NCBI RefSeq assembly: GCF_000797465.1
Contig: NZ_JSWG01000004.1
Coordinates: forward strand, 124,001 to 188,000
Direction: 5' to 3'
Length of the DNA stretch: 64,000 nt
DNA from: Psychroserpens jangbogonensis
GTDB lineage: Bacteria; Bacteroidota; Bacteroidia; Flavobacteriales; Flavobacteriaceae
The position numbers and the translations under genes were made by a program. Below the pieces are notes generated by a model that saw only the letters and a program-made list of their open reading frames with translations, did no database searches and had not been told where the DNA came from. Shown here one piece after another: positions 46,313 through 54,743 of the stretch (position 1 is the first letter of the stretch; each line of letters begins with the position of its first letter).

Positions 46313-46658
46313 GTTCAAATCTCCATTCTTTTTCTTCATGACCATTAATAGAATATGTCATAAGTACTTGGGCATTATCAGATTTACCATAAGTAAGTTC
46401 ATATTGTGAAATCAATGAGAAGATATTATCAATAGAGCGTTGTTCCCAACCATTCATTTTATAATGGTATCGAGCAACAGTTTCTTCTGTAGAAAGTGTT
46501 TTTCCATCAATAGTTACAAAAACCTCAAAATTTACATGTGTATCATACGGTGCCCAACAAAAAAAACGCTCTGGAATAAAACGAGCATAAACAACGGAGC
46601 TCACTTGAAGTAAGATAAAAAGGATTCCTATAAAAAACCTGGTTTTCATAAGATTCAA
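46305..46658 (-). CDS. Small exported protein of unknown function, paired with HTTM gene
   Basis: The 117-residue protein has a signal or anchor helix (RFFIGILFILLQVSSVVYA) and a short globular region with aromatic residues. It contains a single Cys (FFCWAPYD). I do not recognise a family. Its stop overlaps the start of the HTTM-like gene by 8 bp, so the two proteins are translationally coupled and may work together. Confidence 0.6.
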   Translation of the reverse strand: MNLMKTRFFIGILFILLQVSSVVYARFIPERFFCWAPYDTHVNFEVFVTIDGKTLSTEETVARYHYKMNGWEQRSIDNIFSLISQYELTYGKSDNAQVLMTYSINGHEEKEWRFEHE

Positions 46659-46691
46659 ATCTATAAGAAATTGTATGAGATTACAAAATTA

Positions 46692-47555
46692 TTAGATAAA
46701 AGGAGCTTCAATTGGAAGAACTGTAACTTTTCTATTTTTAATGTCATATTTATCACCATTAGAAAGCACATGAACTGTAAGATTTGCAATCGTCATAGGT
46801 GTACCTTCCTCAAGAACTTTTTCGTTATTGTGAGTTAACTTACTTCCATCAAAAACAATGACCATTCCAGACCCAATTACGGTACATTCGTTTCCGTTTT
46901 TGATAATCATGCCTGTATCTTCAGCAAGTCCAATTCCTAAAAGATTTGGATGTTTTGCTACAGCTTCAGATTGTCTTCCGAAGCGACCACGACGAATAAA
47001 ATGAGTATCTATAACTAATTCAGGAATCAATCCTAAACCTTTGTACATGTTAACAGCGCCTTTAACGAAAGATTCTGTAGCGCTTCCACCAGCAATCATT
47101 TCATTTGCCATTACCATGGCACCAGCACTCGTACCTGCGATCACAAAACCTTCTTCGTTCTTATAACGTTCTAATAAAATATCATGAATAGTTGTTCCAC
47201 CAATTTTATTTGTAATTTTAGATTGGTCTCCGCCAGAAAACATAATGCAATCTGCAGATTTTATAAGATCAATAGAGATTTGTTTTTCAGAGTCTTCTTT
47301 ACTTCTAATATCAAGAACCGTTACATTTTCGCAACCTAAAGTAGAAAAAGCTTCTAAATAGTTTTCTCCAACTTCTACAGGAATACTTGATGCTGTTGGG
47401 ATGACAATAATTTTAGCATCAATTCCTCCAGCCTCTCTTACCACATGGTATAAAATACCATCATCAATAAACTCTAAAGTATATTGTTCATTCTCTTCTA
47501 TTCCCTTATCCTCATTTCCACCAATAGGGATTAGTGTTCCTTTATTTGTCAACAT
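46692..47555 (-). CDS. cphB: Cyanophycinase
   Basis: The 287-residue enzyme is a serine peptidase of family S51 that cuts cyanophycin to beta-Asp-Arg dipeptides. The nucleophile Ser lies in GTSAGAMVMANEM, and supporting motifs are GTLIPIGGNEDKG near the start, SGGDQSKI and DTHFIRRGRFGRQ. There is no signal peptide, fitting a role on the intracellular storage granule. It is divergent from cphA with a 106-bp shared spacer, the classic arrangement. Confidence 0.93.
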   Translation of the reverse strand: MLTNKGTLIPIGGNEDKGIEENEQYTLEFIDDGILYHVVREAGGIDAKIIVIPTASSIPVEVGENYLEAFSTLGCENVTVLDIRSKEDSEKQISIDLIKSADCIMFSGGDQSKITNKIGGTTIHDILLERYKNEEGFVIAGTSAGAMVMANEMIAGGSATESFVKGAVNMYKGLGLIPELVIDTHFIRRGRFGRQSEAVAKHPNLLGIGLAEDTGMIIKNGNECTVIGSGMVIVFDGSKLTHNNEKVLEEGTPMTIANLTVHVLSNGDKYDIKNRKVTVLPIEAPFI

Positions 47556-47661
47556 AAAAATGTTCCTCTAGTTTAAATATTGGACAAAAATAAACTAAAT
47601 TTTCTATTGAAAAATACTATATTTATAATCTTTCACAAATTTTAAATTAAAACTAACTAAC

Positions 47662-50301
47662 ATGAAAATACGCGAGATTAATGCCATGAGAGGACCAAAT
47701 TATTGGTCTGTTAGACGTCATAAATTAATAGTAATGGTTCTTGATCTTGAAGAAATGGAAGAATTGCCATCCGATAAAATTGACGGCTTTCCAGAACGCT
47801 TAAAAGAAATGTTCCCAAGTATGTATTCCCATCGTTGTTCTGAAGGTTGTGAAGGTGGATTTTTTATGCGTGTTGATGAAGGCACTTGGATGGGTCATAT
47901 AATCGAACATATTGCCTTAGAAATACAAACACTTGCTGGTATGGATACTGGCTTTGGAAGAACTAGAGGTTATGGTGAAGAAGGCGTTTATAATGTTGTG
48001 TTTTCATATATGGAAGAATCTGTAGGGCGTTTTGCAGCAAAATCTGCTGTAAAAATTTGTGAAGCTCTAATCGCAGGTGAGGCCTATGATTTATCTGAGG
48101 ATATACAAGAAATGCGTGAATTACGTGAAGCTGATCGATTAGGTCCAAGTACTGGTTCTATAATAGAAGAAGCCGAAGCTCGTGGAATCCCTTGGATTAG
48201 ATTAAATAAATACTCATTATGCCAATTAGGATATGGTGCCAACCAAAAACGAATTCAAGCAACTGTTACTAGTGAAACAAGTAGTATTGGTGTAGAGTTA
48301 GCTTGTGATAAAGAAGACACAAAATATTTATTAGAACAAGCAGAAGTTGAAGTGCCTCGTGGTGATATTATTCGCCGTGAACGTAGCTTAGAAGAGGCAT
48401 GTCGCTATGTTGGTTATCCACTAGTAATAAAGCCAGTTGATGGAAATCACGGTCGTGGCATTACTGTAGACATTCAAAATCTTGATGATGCAATTGTCGC
48501 TTTTAGACATGCAAAGGAAAGCTCACGTAGTGGAGCTATTATCGTAGAAAAGTTCATAACAGGTGAGGATTATAGATTGTTAGTGATTAATAATGTATTT
48601 GTTGCTGGAGCCATACGTACTCCTGCACACGTTATTGGTGATGGAAAATCTACAATTCAAGAACTCATAGATAAAGTGAATAGTGATCCGCGTCGTGGTT
48701 TTGGACATGAAAATGTGTTGACTAAAATAACTACAAATGAGTTAACACAAACTATTATTAAAGATGAAGGTTATACCTTAGATTCGGTTATTCCTGAAGG
48801 TGAACAACTTATTTTAAAAGATACAGCTAACTTAAGTACAGGAGGAACTGCAGAAGATATTACAGATATCATCCATCCTTCTAATGTAAGTATGGTAGAA
48901 CGTATTTCTAAAATTATAGACTTAGACATTTGCGGAATTGATATTATGACGACTGATATTTCTAAGCCACTATCGGAAACTGGAGGAGCAGTACTGGAAG
49001 TCAATGCTGGACCAGGATTTAGAATGCATTTAGCGCCAACAAGTGGATTGCCACGTAATGTTGCAGCTCCTGTAATAGAGAAACTGTTTCCTATTAAAGG
49101 AGAAACAGGACGTATTCCTATTATTGCAACATCTGGTACTAACGGAAAAACAACAACAACTCGATTAATTGCACATATTGCTAAAATGAAAGGGTATCGC
49201 GTTGGTTATACTACCAGTGATGGTGTATATATTCAAAATAGATTATTAATGACTGGTGATTGTACAGGTCCTGCCAGTGCAGAGTTTGTGCTTAAAGATC
49301 CAACCGTAAATTTTGCAGTTTTAGAGTGCGCAAGAGGTGGTTTATTAAGAGCAGGTCTTGGATTTAAAAAATGTGATGTAGCTGTTGTGACTAATGTAGC
49401 TGCAGATCATTTAGGTTTAAAAGGAATTCATACGATTGAACAATTAGCAAAAGTGAAAGCTGTTGTGCCCGAAACTGTCTTACCAGATGGTTATGCTATT
49501 TTAAATGCAGATGATGATTTAGTATATGATATGCGTCGTAATTTAGAGTGTAATGTAGCATTATTCTCTATGGATGAAAATAATCCACATGTTAAGGCTC
49601 TACAACGTATGAATGGTATTACTGCGATTTATGAAAATGGATTTGTAACGATTTGCAGAGGAGAATGGAAAATGCGTTTAATGAAGGCTGAAAACATTCC
49701 GTTAACTTATGGTGGAAAAGCGAAATTCATGATACAAAATGTATTGGCTGCTGTTCTTGCCGCACATGTACAAGGCATTAGCATAGAAGATATGAAAGCT
49801 GGTCTAGAAACTTTTATTCCGTCGGCTACACAAACACCTGGACGTTTAAATATGTTTGAATTTAACAATTTTACCATCTTATTAGATTATGCACATAATC
49901 CAGCAGGAATGAGGGCACTTCAGAATTTTACAGAAGAATTAGATGCGACTGTAAAAGTTGGAATTATTGCGGGAATTGGTGATAGACGTGTTGAAGATAA
50001 TAATGAAATGGGAGGAATAGCTGCCGAAATGTTTGATGAAATTATTATTCGTCAAGATAAACGCCTACGTGGAAAAACTGAAGAAGAACTTATTAAGATG
50101 TTGAATGACGGAATTAAGATGAAAGATCCTAATAAGAAAACTACTATTATTCCATCTGAAAAAGAAGCTATTACTTATGCTGTAAAAAATGCCGTGAAAG
50201 GATCACTCATTGTATTATGTAGTGATGTGATTCCTGATGCATTGGAATTAGTTCAGAAGTTTAAAGAACTAGAAGCAAAAGGCGAGTTGAATTTAGTTTA
50301 A
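47662..50301 (+). CDS. cphA: Cyanophycin synthetase
   Basis: The 879-residue enzyme builds the storage polymer multi-L-arginyl-poly-L-aspartate from aspartate, arginine and ATP. It has an N-terminal domain (about residues 1-215), an ATP-grasp domain (about 215-470, with LEVNAGPGFRMHLAPTSG) and a Mur ligase-like domain (about 485-879). The Mur domain P-loop is ATSGTNGKTTTTRL near residue 491, with DYAHNPAGMRAL near residue 735. The length and domain order match CphA1-type synthetases. The gene ends at the terminator at 50312. Confidence 0.95.
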   Translation: MKIREINAMRGPNYWSVRRHKLIVMVLDLEEMEELPSDKIDGFPERLKEMFPSMYSHRCSEGCEGGFFMRVDEGTWMGHIIEHIALEIQTLAGMDTGFGRTRGYGEEGVYNVVFSYMEESVGRFAAKSAVKICEALIAGEAYDLSEDIQEMRELREADRLGPSTGSIIEEAEARGIPWIRLNKYSLCQLGYGANQKRIQATVTSETSSIGVELACDKEDTKYLLEQAEVEVPRGDIIRRERSLEEACRYVGYPLVIKPVDGNHGRGITVDIQNLDDAIVAFRHAKESSRSGAIIVEKFITGEDYRLLVINNVFVAGAIRTPAHVIGDGKSTIQELIDKVNSDPRRGFGHENVLTKITTNELTQTIIKDEGYTLDSVIPEGEQLILKDTANLSTGGTAEDITDIIHPSNVSMVERISKIIDLDICGIDIMTTDISKPLSETGGAVLEVNAGPGFRMHLAPTSGLPRNVAAPVIEKLFPIKGETGRIPIIATSGTNGKTTTTRLIAHIAKMKGYRVGYTTSDGVYIQNRLLMTGDCTGPASAEFVLKDPTVNFAVLECARGGLLRAGLGFKKCDVAVVTNVAADHLGLKGIHTIEQLAKVKAVVPETVLPDGYAILNADDDLVYDMRRNLECNVALFSMDENNPHVKALQRMNGITAIYENGFVTICRGEWKMRLMKAENIPLTYGGKAKFMIQNVLAAVLAAHVQGISIEDMKAGLETFIPSATQTPGRLNMFEFNNFTILLDYAHNPAGMRALQNFTEELDATVKVGIIAGIGDRRVEDNNEMGGIAAEMFDEIIIRQDKRLRGKTEEELIKMLNDGIKMKDPNKKTTIIPSEKEAITYAVKNAVKGSLIVLCSDVIPDALELVQKFKELEAKGELNLV

Positions 50302-50311
50302 GTATAGTCAT

Positions 50312-50345
50312 AAAAAAACCCGAAACATTGTTTCGGGTTTTTTTA
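50312..50345 (+). terminator. Rho-independent terminator of cphA
   Basis: AAAAAAACCCGAAACA, loop, TGTTTCGGGTTTTTTT: a strong GC-rich stem with a T-run, 10 bp after the cphA stop. It can also end the convergent small gene. Confidence 0.85.
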
Positions 50346-50361
50346 TGATATTTTTTGTCTA

Positions 50362-50631
50362 TTAACAAACTCTTACTTCTTTTACTTTAATACGTAAACT
50401 TTTTCTGTAAGCTTTAATGCTAATAACATCGATACTCTTTTTACGGTTAATTTTAATAACCTGAGCTTTAATTGCAGAAGCTGCAGTTGTTTCGTTCTTA
50501 ATTGTTTGAGTTTCGCTTTTTTCAATTACTGTTTCAATAGTATCACTGTTCTTGATATCTGTATTAACCTCTTGTCCTATAGATAAGAAAGGTAATAATG
50601 TAATCGCTAATATTGTTAAAACTTTTTTCAT
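50362..50631 (-). CDS. Small exported protein of unknown function
   Basis: The ATG at 50631 (of several in frame) gives the best signal peptide (MKKVLTILAITLLPFLSIGQ). The mature ~70 residues are polar and basic (RKSIDVISIKAYRKSLRIKVKEVRVC), ending in a single Cys. I do not recognise a family. It is convergent with cphA across a shared terminator. Confidence 0.5.
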   Translation of the reverse strand: MKKVLTILAITLLPFLSIGQEVNTDIKNSDTIETVIEKSETQTIKNETTAASAIKAQVIKINRKKSIDVISIKAYRKSLRIKVKEVRVC

Positions 50632-51004
50632 AATTGCTTGGGGCATTAATTTTAAACTCATGTCAAAGAAACGCAACATTCGAAGTGAGAATGAATAAAT
50701 TAGACAAATGTGTTTTTTTATTAGTTAAGATGAATTCGTTCGTAAAAAACATCGACGAAATGCACAAAATCGGCTTATAGCCCAGTAAATACGTTACAGA
50801 TTAAGTGGTATATTTTTCAGATAAGTGGTTTTTTGACGTGCATTTCAACGTGAAAAATGACACTGCTTTCTAGAAATCCTTTGTATATAGGTATTACAGG
50901 CATTAATTGTACAGGAATGACCGTTTATCGATAAGGTTAGATTGTAATCAATCACACAGGAGCATAAGAATTTGTTGTATCTTTCTGCTCTTTCAAGACA
51001 TACA
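50632..51004. other. Intergenic region without a recognised gene
   Basis: About 370 bp separate the small exported protein from the aldehyde dehydrogenase. No tRNA, repeat or convincing open frame is seen. TATCTTTC at 50978-50985 is a candidate -7 box for the dehydrogenase, though no TTG is seen at the expected distance. Confidence 0.5.
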
Positions 51005-52414
51005 ATGAACTATTCTGATAATACCTACGCAACCCTATTCAATACACAAAAAGAGAATCAATTTCATGTTGGTAATTCCACTTATAAAGAGCGTATAAAA
51101 AAATTGAAAGCTTTAAAACTAGCAATTGAAAAGACGTATAGGTATGACATAATTGAAGCGATTTATAAAGATTTTAAAAAACCTAAGCTAGAAACCGATC
51201 TCACAGAAATCTATATTGTAGTTAAGGATATTAAATATGCCATTTCTAATTTAAAGTCCTGGTTAAAGAATCAAAGTGTTGAAACGCCAATAACCTTATT
51301 AGGAACATCTTCCTATATTAAATACGAGCCTAAAGGTGTTTGTTTAATAATATCACCTTGGAATTATCCTGTAAATTTAACTTTTGGGCCTTTAGTGTCT
51401 GCAATTGCTGCTGGTAATACTGTTATTTTGAAACCATCAGAAATGACACCAAATACGTCAGCAATCATGGCCAAGATTGTAAAAGACGTGTTTAATGAAA
51501 ATGAGGTTGCACTTGTTGAAGGCGAAGTGGAAGTATCGAAAGAGCTTTTAAAACTGCCGTTTAATCATATATTTTTTACGGGTTCACCTGCAGTTGGTAA
51601 GATGGTAATGTCTGCAGCCGCAAAACATTTAACGTCTGTTACTCTAGAGTTAGGCGGAAAGTCTCCAACAATCATTCATGAATCAACAAACATTAAAGCA
51701 GCTGTTCAGAATTTAGTTTGGGGAAAATTTTTAAATAATGGTCAAACTTGTATTGCACCTGATTATGTATTAATTCACGAATCTATTAAAAACGAATTTG
51801 TAGAAGCTTTTAAGGCTAAGGCTAAAGAGTACTATTCTGAAAACCCAATGACTTCAGGATCTTACAGTAGGGTTGTGAATAATAAGCATTTTAAGCGATT
51901 GGTGTCTTATATTGAAAATGCTAAAACTAACAACGCTATTATTGAATTAGGAGGTGATTACGAAGAAGCATCAAATTATATTGCTCCTACGTTGATTTCA
52001 AATTTAGATGAAGATGCTTTATTACTGAATGAAGAAATTTTCGGACCAATTCTTCCTATAAAAACATATAAATCCGCAGATGAGGTCGTAAGCTATATTA
52101 ATTCGAAAGAAAAACCACTAGCCTTATATGTTTATGCTAAGAATAGAAAGTTTATAAATACTATAATTAATAACACAAGAGCAGGAAGTACTTGTGTGAA
52201 TAGTAATGCGTTACAATATTCCAATCATAATTTACCATTTGGAGGTTCAAATAATAGTGGTATTGGAAAAGCCCATGGGTTTTTTGGTTTTCAAGAATTT
52301 GCAAATGCACGTTCAGTATTAAAAAGACATACTGTAGGACCTTTGAATCTGTTATTCCCACCTTATACTAAATTTAAAGAGAAATTAGTGAAGGCAACGA
52401 TTAAGTGGTTTTAG
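51005..52414 (+). CDS. Aldehyde dehydrogenase
   Basis: The start at 51005 gives about 469 residues; the frame opens earlier at 50972 but overlaps the promoter box. It is an NAD(P)-dependent enzyme of the class 3-like family: the nucleotide-site FFTGSPAVGK, the catalytic Glu in LELGGKSPT, and the catalytic Cys in NNGQTCIAPDYVL are present. The oxidised aldehyde is unknown; class 3 relatives act on medium-chain or aromatic aldehydes. The gene converges with the glycosylasparaginase gene (4-bp overlap at the 3' ends). Confidence 0.92.
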   Translation: MNYSDNTYATLFNTQKENQFHVGNSTYKERIKKLKALKLAIEKTYRYDIIEAIYKDFKKPKLETDLTEIYIVVKDIKYAISNLKSWLKNQSVETPITLLGTSSYIKYEPKGVCLIISPWNYPVNLTFGPLVSAIAAGNTVILKPSEMTPNTSAIMAKIVKDVFNENEVALVEGEVEVSKELLKLPFNHIFFTGSPAVGKMVMSAAAKHLTSVTLELGGKSPTIIHESTNIKAAVQNLVWGKFLNNGQTCIAPDYVLIHESIKNEFVEAFKAKAKEYYSENPMTSGSYSRVVNNKHFKRLVSYIENAKTNNAIIELGGDYEEASNYIAPTLISNLDEDALLLNEEIFGPILPIKTYKSADEVVSYINSKEKPLALYVYAKNRKFINTIINNTRAGSTCVNSNALQYSNHNLPFGGSNNSGIGKAHGFFGFQEFANARSVLKRHTVGPLNLLFPPYTKFKEKLVKATIKWF

Positions 52415-53415
52415 GCCTTATCAAAATAATCAGAATGGATATTGTTATTCTCTCCATTTTGATATTTCATATAAGTAAACCCTTTATGAATACAATAGGA
52501 GCCAACCTCACCTGACTTATTTATTGCTATATATGCAATTTGAAAATCTTTGTATCGATCATTTTTACTTGTAATTCGTCTTACAGCTTCTTCACAAGCG
52601 CCCTGAGGAGACATTCCGTTTCGCATTAATTCAACAATTAAAAAACTGCCGACTGTTTTTAATACTTCTTCACCCATTCCTGTTGCTACTGCGCCACCAA
52701 TTTCATTGTCAATGAATAATCCAGAACCAATAATTGGAGAATCACCAACACGACCTTTCATTTTATAAGATAATCCAGATGTTGTGCAAGCACCAGCAAT
52801 ATCTCCATCTTTATCCAGACATAACATTCCTATAGTATCATGGTTCTCAATATTTATTAATGGTTTGTATTCCGGTGATTTTAACCAGTCTTCCCATGCT
52901 TTTTTTGAGTCTTCAGTTAGGAGGTTATCCTTTTCAAAACCTTGACGATAGGCGAATTCTTCAGCTCCTAAACCAGCGAGAATGACATGTGGTGTTTCCG
53001 TCATGACACGTTTAGCTAGTTCAGCAACATTAGTTATGTTTTCTACACATAATACTGAACCACAATCGCCATTGCTATCCATAACACAAGCATCAAGCGT
53101 TACATTTCCTTCTCTGTCTGGAGCACCACCTTTACCAACAGTAGTGTTTTTAATATTTTCTTCTTCAATTGCAACACCTGCAATAGCAGAGTCAAGTGCT
53201 TTTGATCCTTTAAAGAGTTGTTCACCAGCTTTAGCATTTGCAGCTACAAATCCCCAAGTACATATCGCGATTGGAGTTTTATTTTTATTTAAAGCCATAG
53301 TCGTTTCGTTTTTGGTTTTTTCTGAAAGGTTTTCAGCACAATTAAGGATTGAGCCCCCAACTGTAAGTCCTACTCCAGTGAGTGAGGCATTTTTAATAAA
53401 ATCTCTTCGTTTCAT
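52411..53415 (-). CDS. N4-(beta-N-acetylglucosaminyl)-L-asparaginase (glycosylasparaginase)
   Basis: This 334-residue Ntn-hydrolase has a Tat-like signal (MKRRDFIKNASLTGVGLTVGG, with a Cys that could be lipidated), a PDREGNVTLDACVMDSN region and the self-cleavage site NHDTIGMLCL (Thr nucleophile, residue ~196). The loop GRVGDSPIIGSG is shared with isoaspartyl peptidases, but the signal and the operon point to glycosylasparaginase, which splits GlcNAc-Asn linkages. It overlaps the upstream MFS gene by 4 bp and lies downstream of a GH92 mannosidase, consistent with N-glycan catabolism. Confidence 0.85.
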   Translation of the reverse strand: MKRRDFIKNASLTGVGLTVGGSILNCAENLSEKTKNETTMALNKNKTPIAICTWGFVAANAKAGEQLFKGSKALDSAIAGVAIEEENIKNTTVGKGGAPDREGNVTLDACVMDSNGDCGSVLCVENITNVAELAKRVMTETPHVILAGLGAEEFAYRQGFEKDNLLTEDSKKAWEDWLKSPEYKPLINIENHDTIGMLCLDKDGDIAGACTTSGLSYKMKGRVGDSPIIGSGLFIDNEIGGAVATGMGEEVLKTVGSFLIVELMRNGMSPQGACEEAVRRITSKNDRYKDFQIAYIAINKSGEVGSYCIHKGFTYMKYQNGENNNIHSDYFDKA

Positions 53416-54728
53416 GAGATTGTTTTTTTAGAGTTTTTATAGCCATACCAAAAGATATAACCATAGCATATGGTAATGAATAAAAAGGCTAATTTAAATC
53501 CGAGGTCATCAATTAAATTACCGCAAATAAGCGGAATGATTGCGCCACCAACTATTGCCATACACAACAATCCAGAACCTTTTGGTTTCAAATCACCTAT
53601 GCCATCAATTGCTAATGTGAAAATGGTTGGAAACATAATAGAATTAAATAATCCTACAGCTAAAATACTCCACATAGAAATTAAACCTGTGTTTGATATT
53701 GAAATGATAATCAACAAAATAGCGATACTAGCAAAAATACCTAGTACTTTTCCTGGTTTCATAATTTTGGTCAAATAAGAACCTACAAAACGTCCAATCA
53801 TAGCTCCAGACCAATAAAAGATTACAAAAATTCCTAGTAATGCTTTATCATCTGCACCATCTAACGATTTAAAGAAAATGGTAGCAACTGTATCTGCAAT
53901 GTTCATGAGTACTGGACTTTCTCTAATGAGAGGAACCATATTCATGTCTTGAAAATAGTTAACTAAGAAACTACCAATAGACACTTCAGCGCCAACATAA
54001 AAGAAGATTCCTAGAACACCGAGCATTAGGTTTTTTTGTTTAAATGCTTCAGAGTAGCTTCCTTCAGATTTTTCGCTTATCAGTTTTGGAAGTTTTGCGA
54101 ACATAAAAATCCCGGCAATAAAAATGATGAAAACAGCTAATCCTAAAAACGGCATTTGAACGGCTGATGCTTCAGATGCTAGATATGTTTCTTTTGCGGT
54201 TTCAGTGAGTGATGCAATTTCATCTTTAGTTTTTATCGTATCACTTAATATAAATAGTGCACCAATAGCAGGAGCAATTGCAGTTCCCAAAGAATTGAAA
54301 GCCTGTGATAAATTTAATCGACTTGAAGCGCCATCTTCAGAGCCTAAAACAGCTACAAAAGGATTGGCTGCCACTTGTAAAATTGTCATTCCTCCAGCTA
54401 AAATAAAGTAAGCAAGAATAAATATTCCGAAGATACGATACGAGGCAGCAGGATAAAATAGTAAACAGCCTAAGGCCATAGTTATTAGTCCTAAAATGAT
54501 TCCTTTTTTATAACCAATTTTTGAGAGAATGTAACTCGCAGGTACAGACAGTACAAAGTAAGCACCAAAAAATGCAAACTGAACCATTATTGCTTGAGCG
54601 TAAGTTAGTGTAAATAGTTCGCGTAATCTTGGAACTAAAGAATCTACGAGAACTGTAATAAATCCCCAAAGAAAAAACAATGTAGTTAAAAGAATAAAAG
54701 ACGAGCGGTAGGATCTTTGTTGGTTCAT
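53412..54728 (-). CDS. MFS sugar transporter, FucP/GlcP-like
   Basis: The 438-residue permease has twelve helices. The opening LTTLFFLWGFITVLVDSL is the signature of the FucP-type sugar:proton symporters in Bacteroidota, and a second marker is LQVAANPFVAVLGSE. A typical substrate is fucose, glucose or N-acetylglucosamine. It lies between GH92 and glycosylasparaginase genes and overlaps the latter by 4 bp, so it probably takes in a sugar (mannose or GlcNAc) released from N-glycans. Confidence 0.88.
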   Translation of the reverse strand: MNQQRSYRSSFILLTTLFFLWGFITVLVDSLVPRLRELFTLTYAQAIMVQFAFFGAYFVLSVPASYILSKIGYKKGIILGLITMALGCLLFYPAASYRIFGIFILAYFILAGGMTILQVAANPFVAVLGSEDGASSRLNLSQAFNSLGTAIAPAIGALFILSDTIKTKDEIASLTETAKETYLASEASAVQMPFLGLAVFIIFIAGIFMFAKLPKLISEKSEGSYSEAFKQKNLMLGVLGIFFYVGAEVSIGSFLVNYFQDMNMVPLIRESPVLMNIADTVATIFFKSLDGADDKALLGIFVIFYWSGAMIGRFVGSYLTKIMKPGKVLGIFASIAILLIIISISNTGLISMWSILAVGLFNSIMFPTIFTLAIDGIGDLKPKGSGLLCMAIVGGAIIPLICGNLIDDLGFKLAFLFITICYGYIFWYGYKNSKKTIS

Positions 54729-54743
54729 ATGGTTAGTTAGTGT

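Noticed and set aside
46313-46345. Longer start for the HTTM-like gene
   Set aside because: The extra 11 residues overlap the upstream gene by 41 bp; the ATG at 46312 in the ATGAATAG overlap is the better start.
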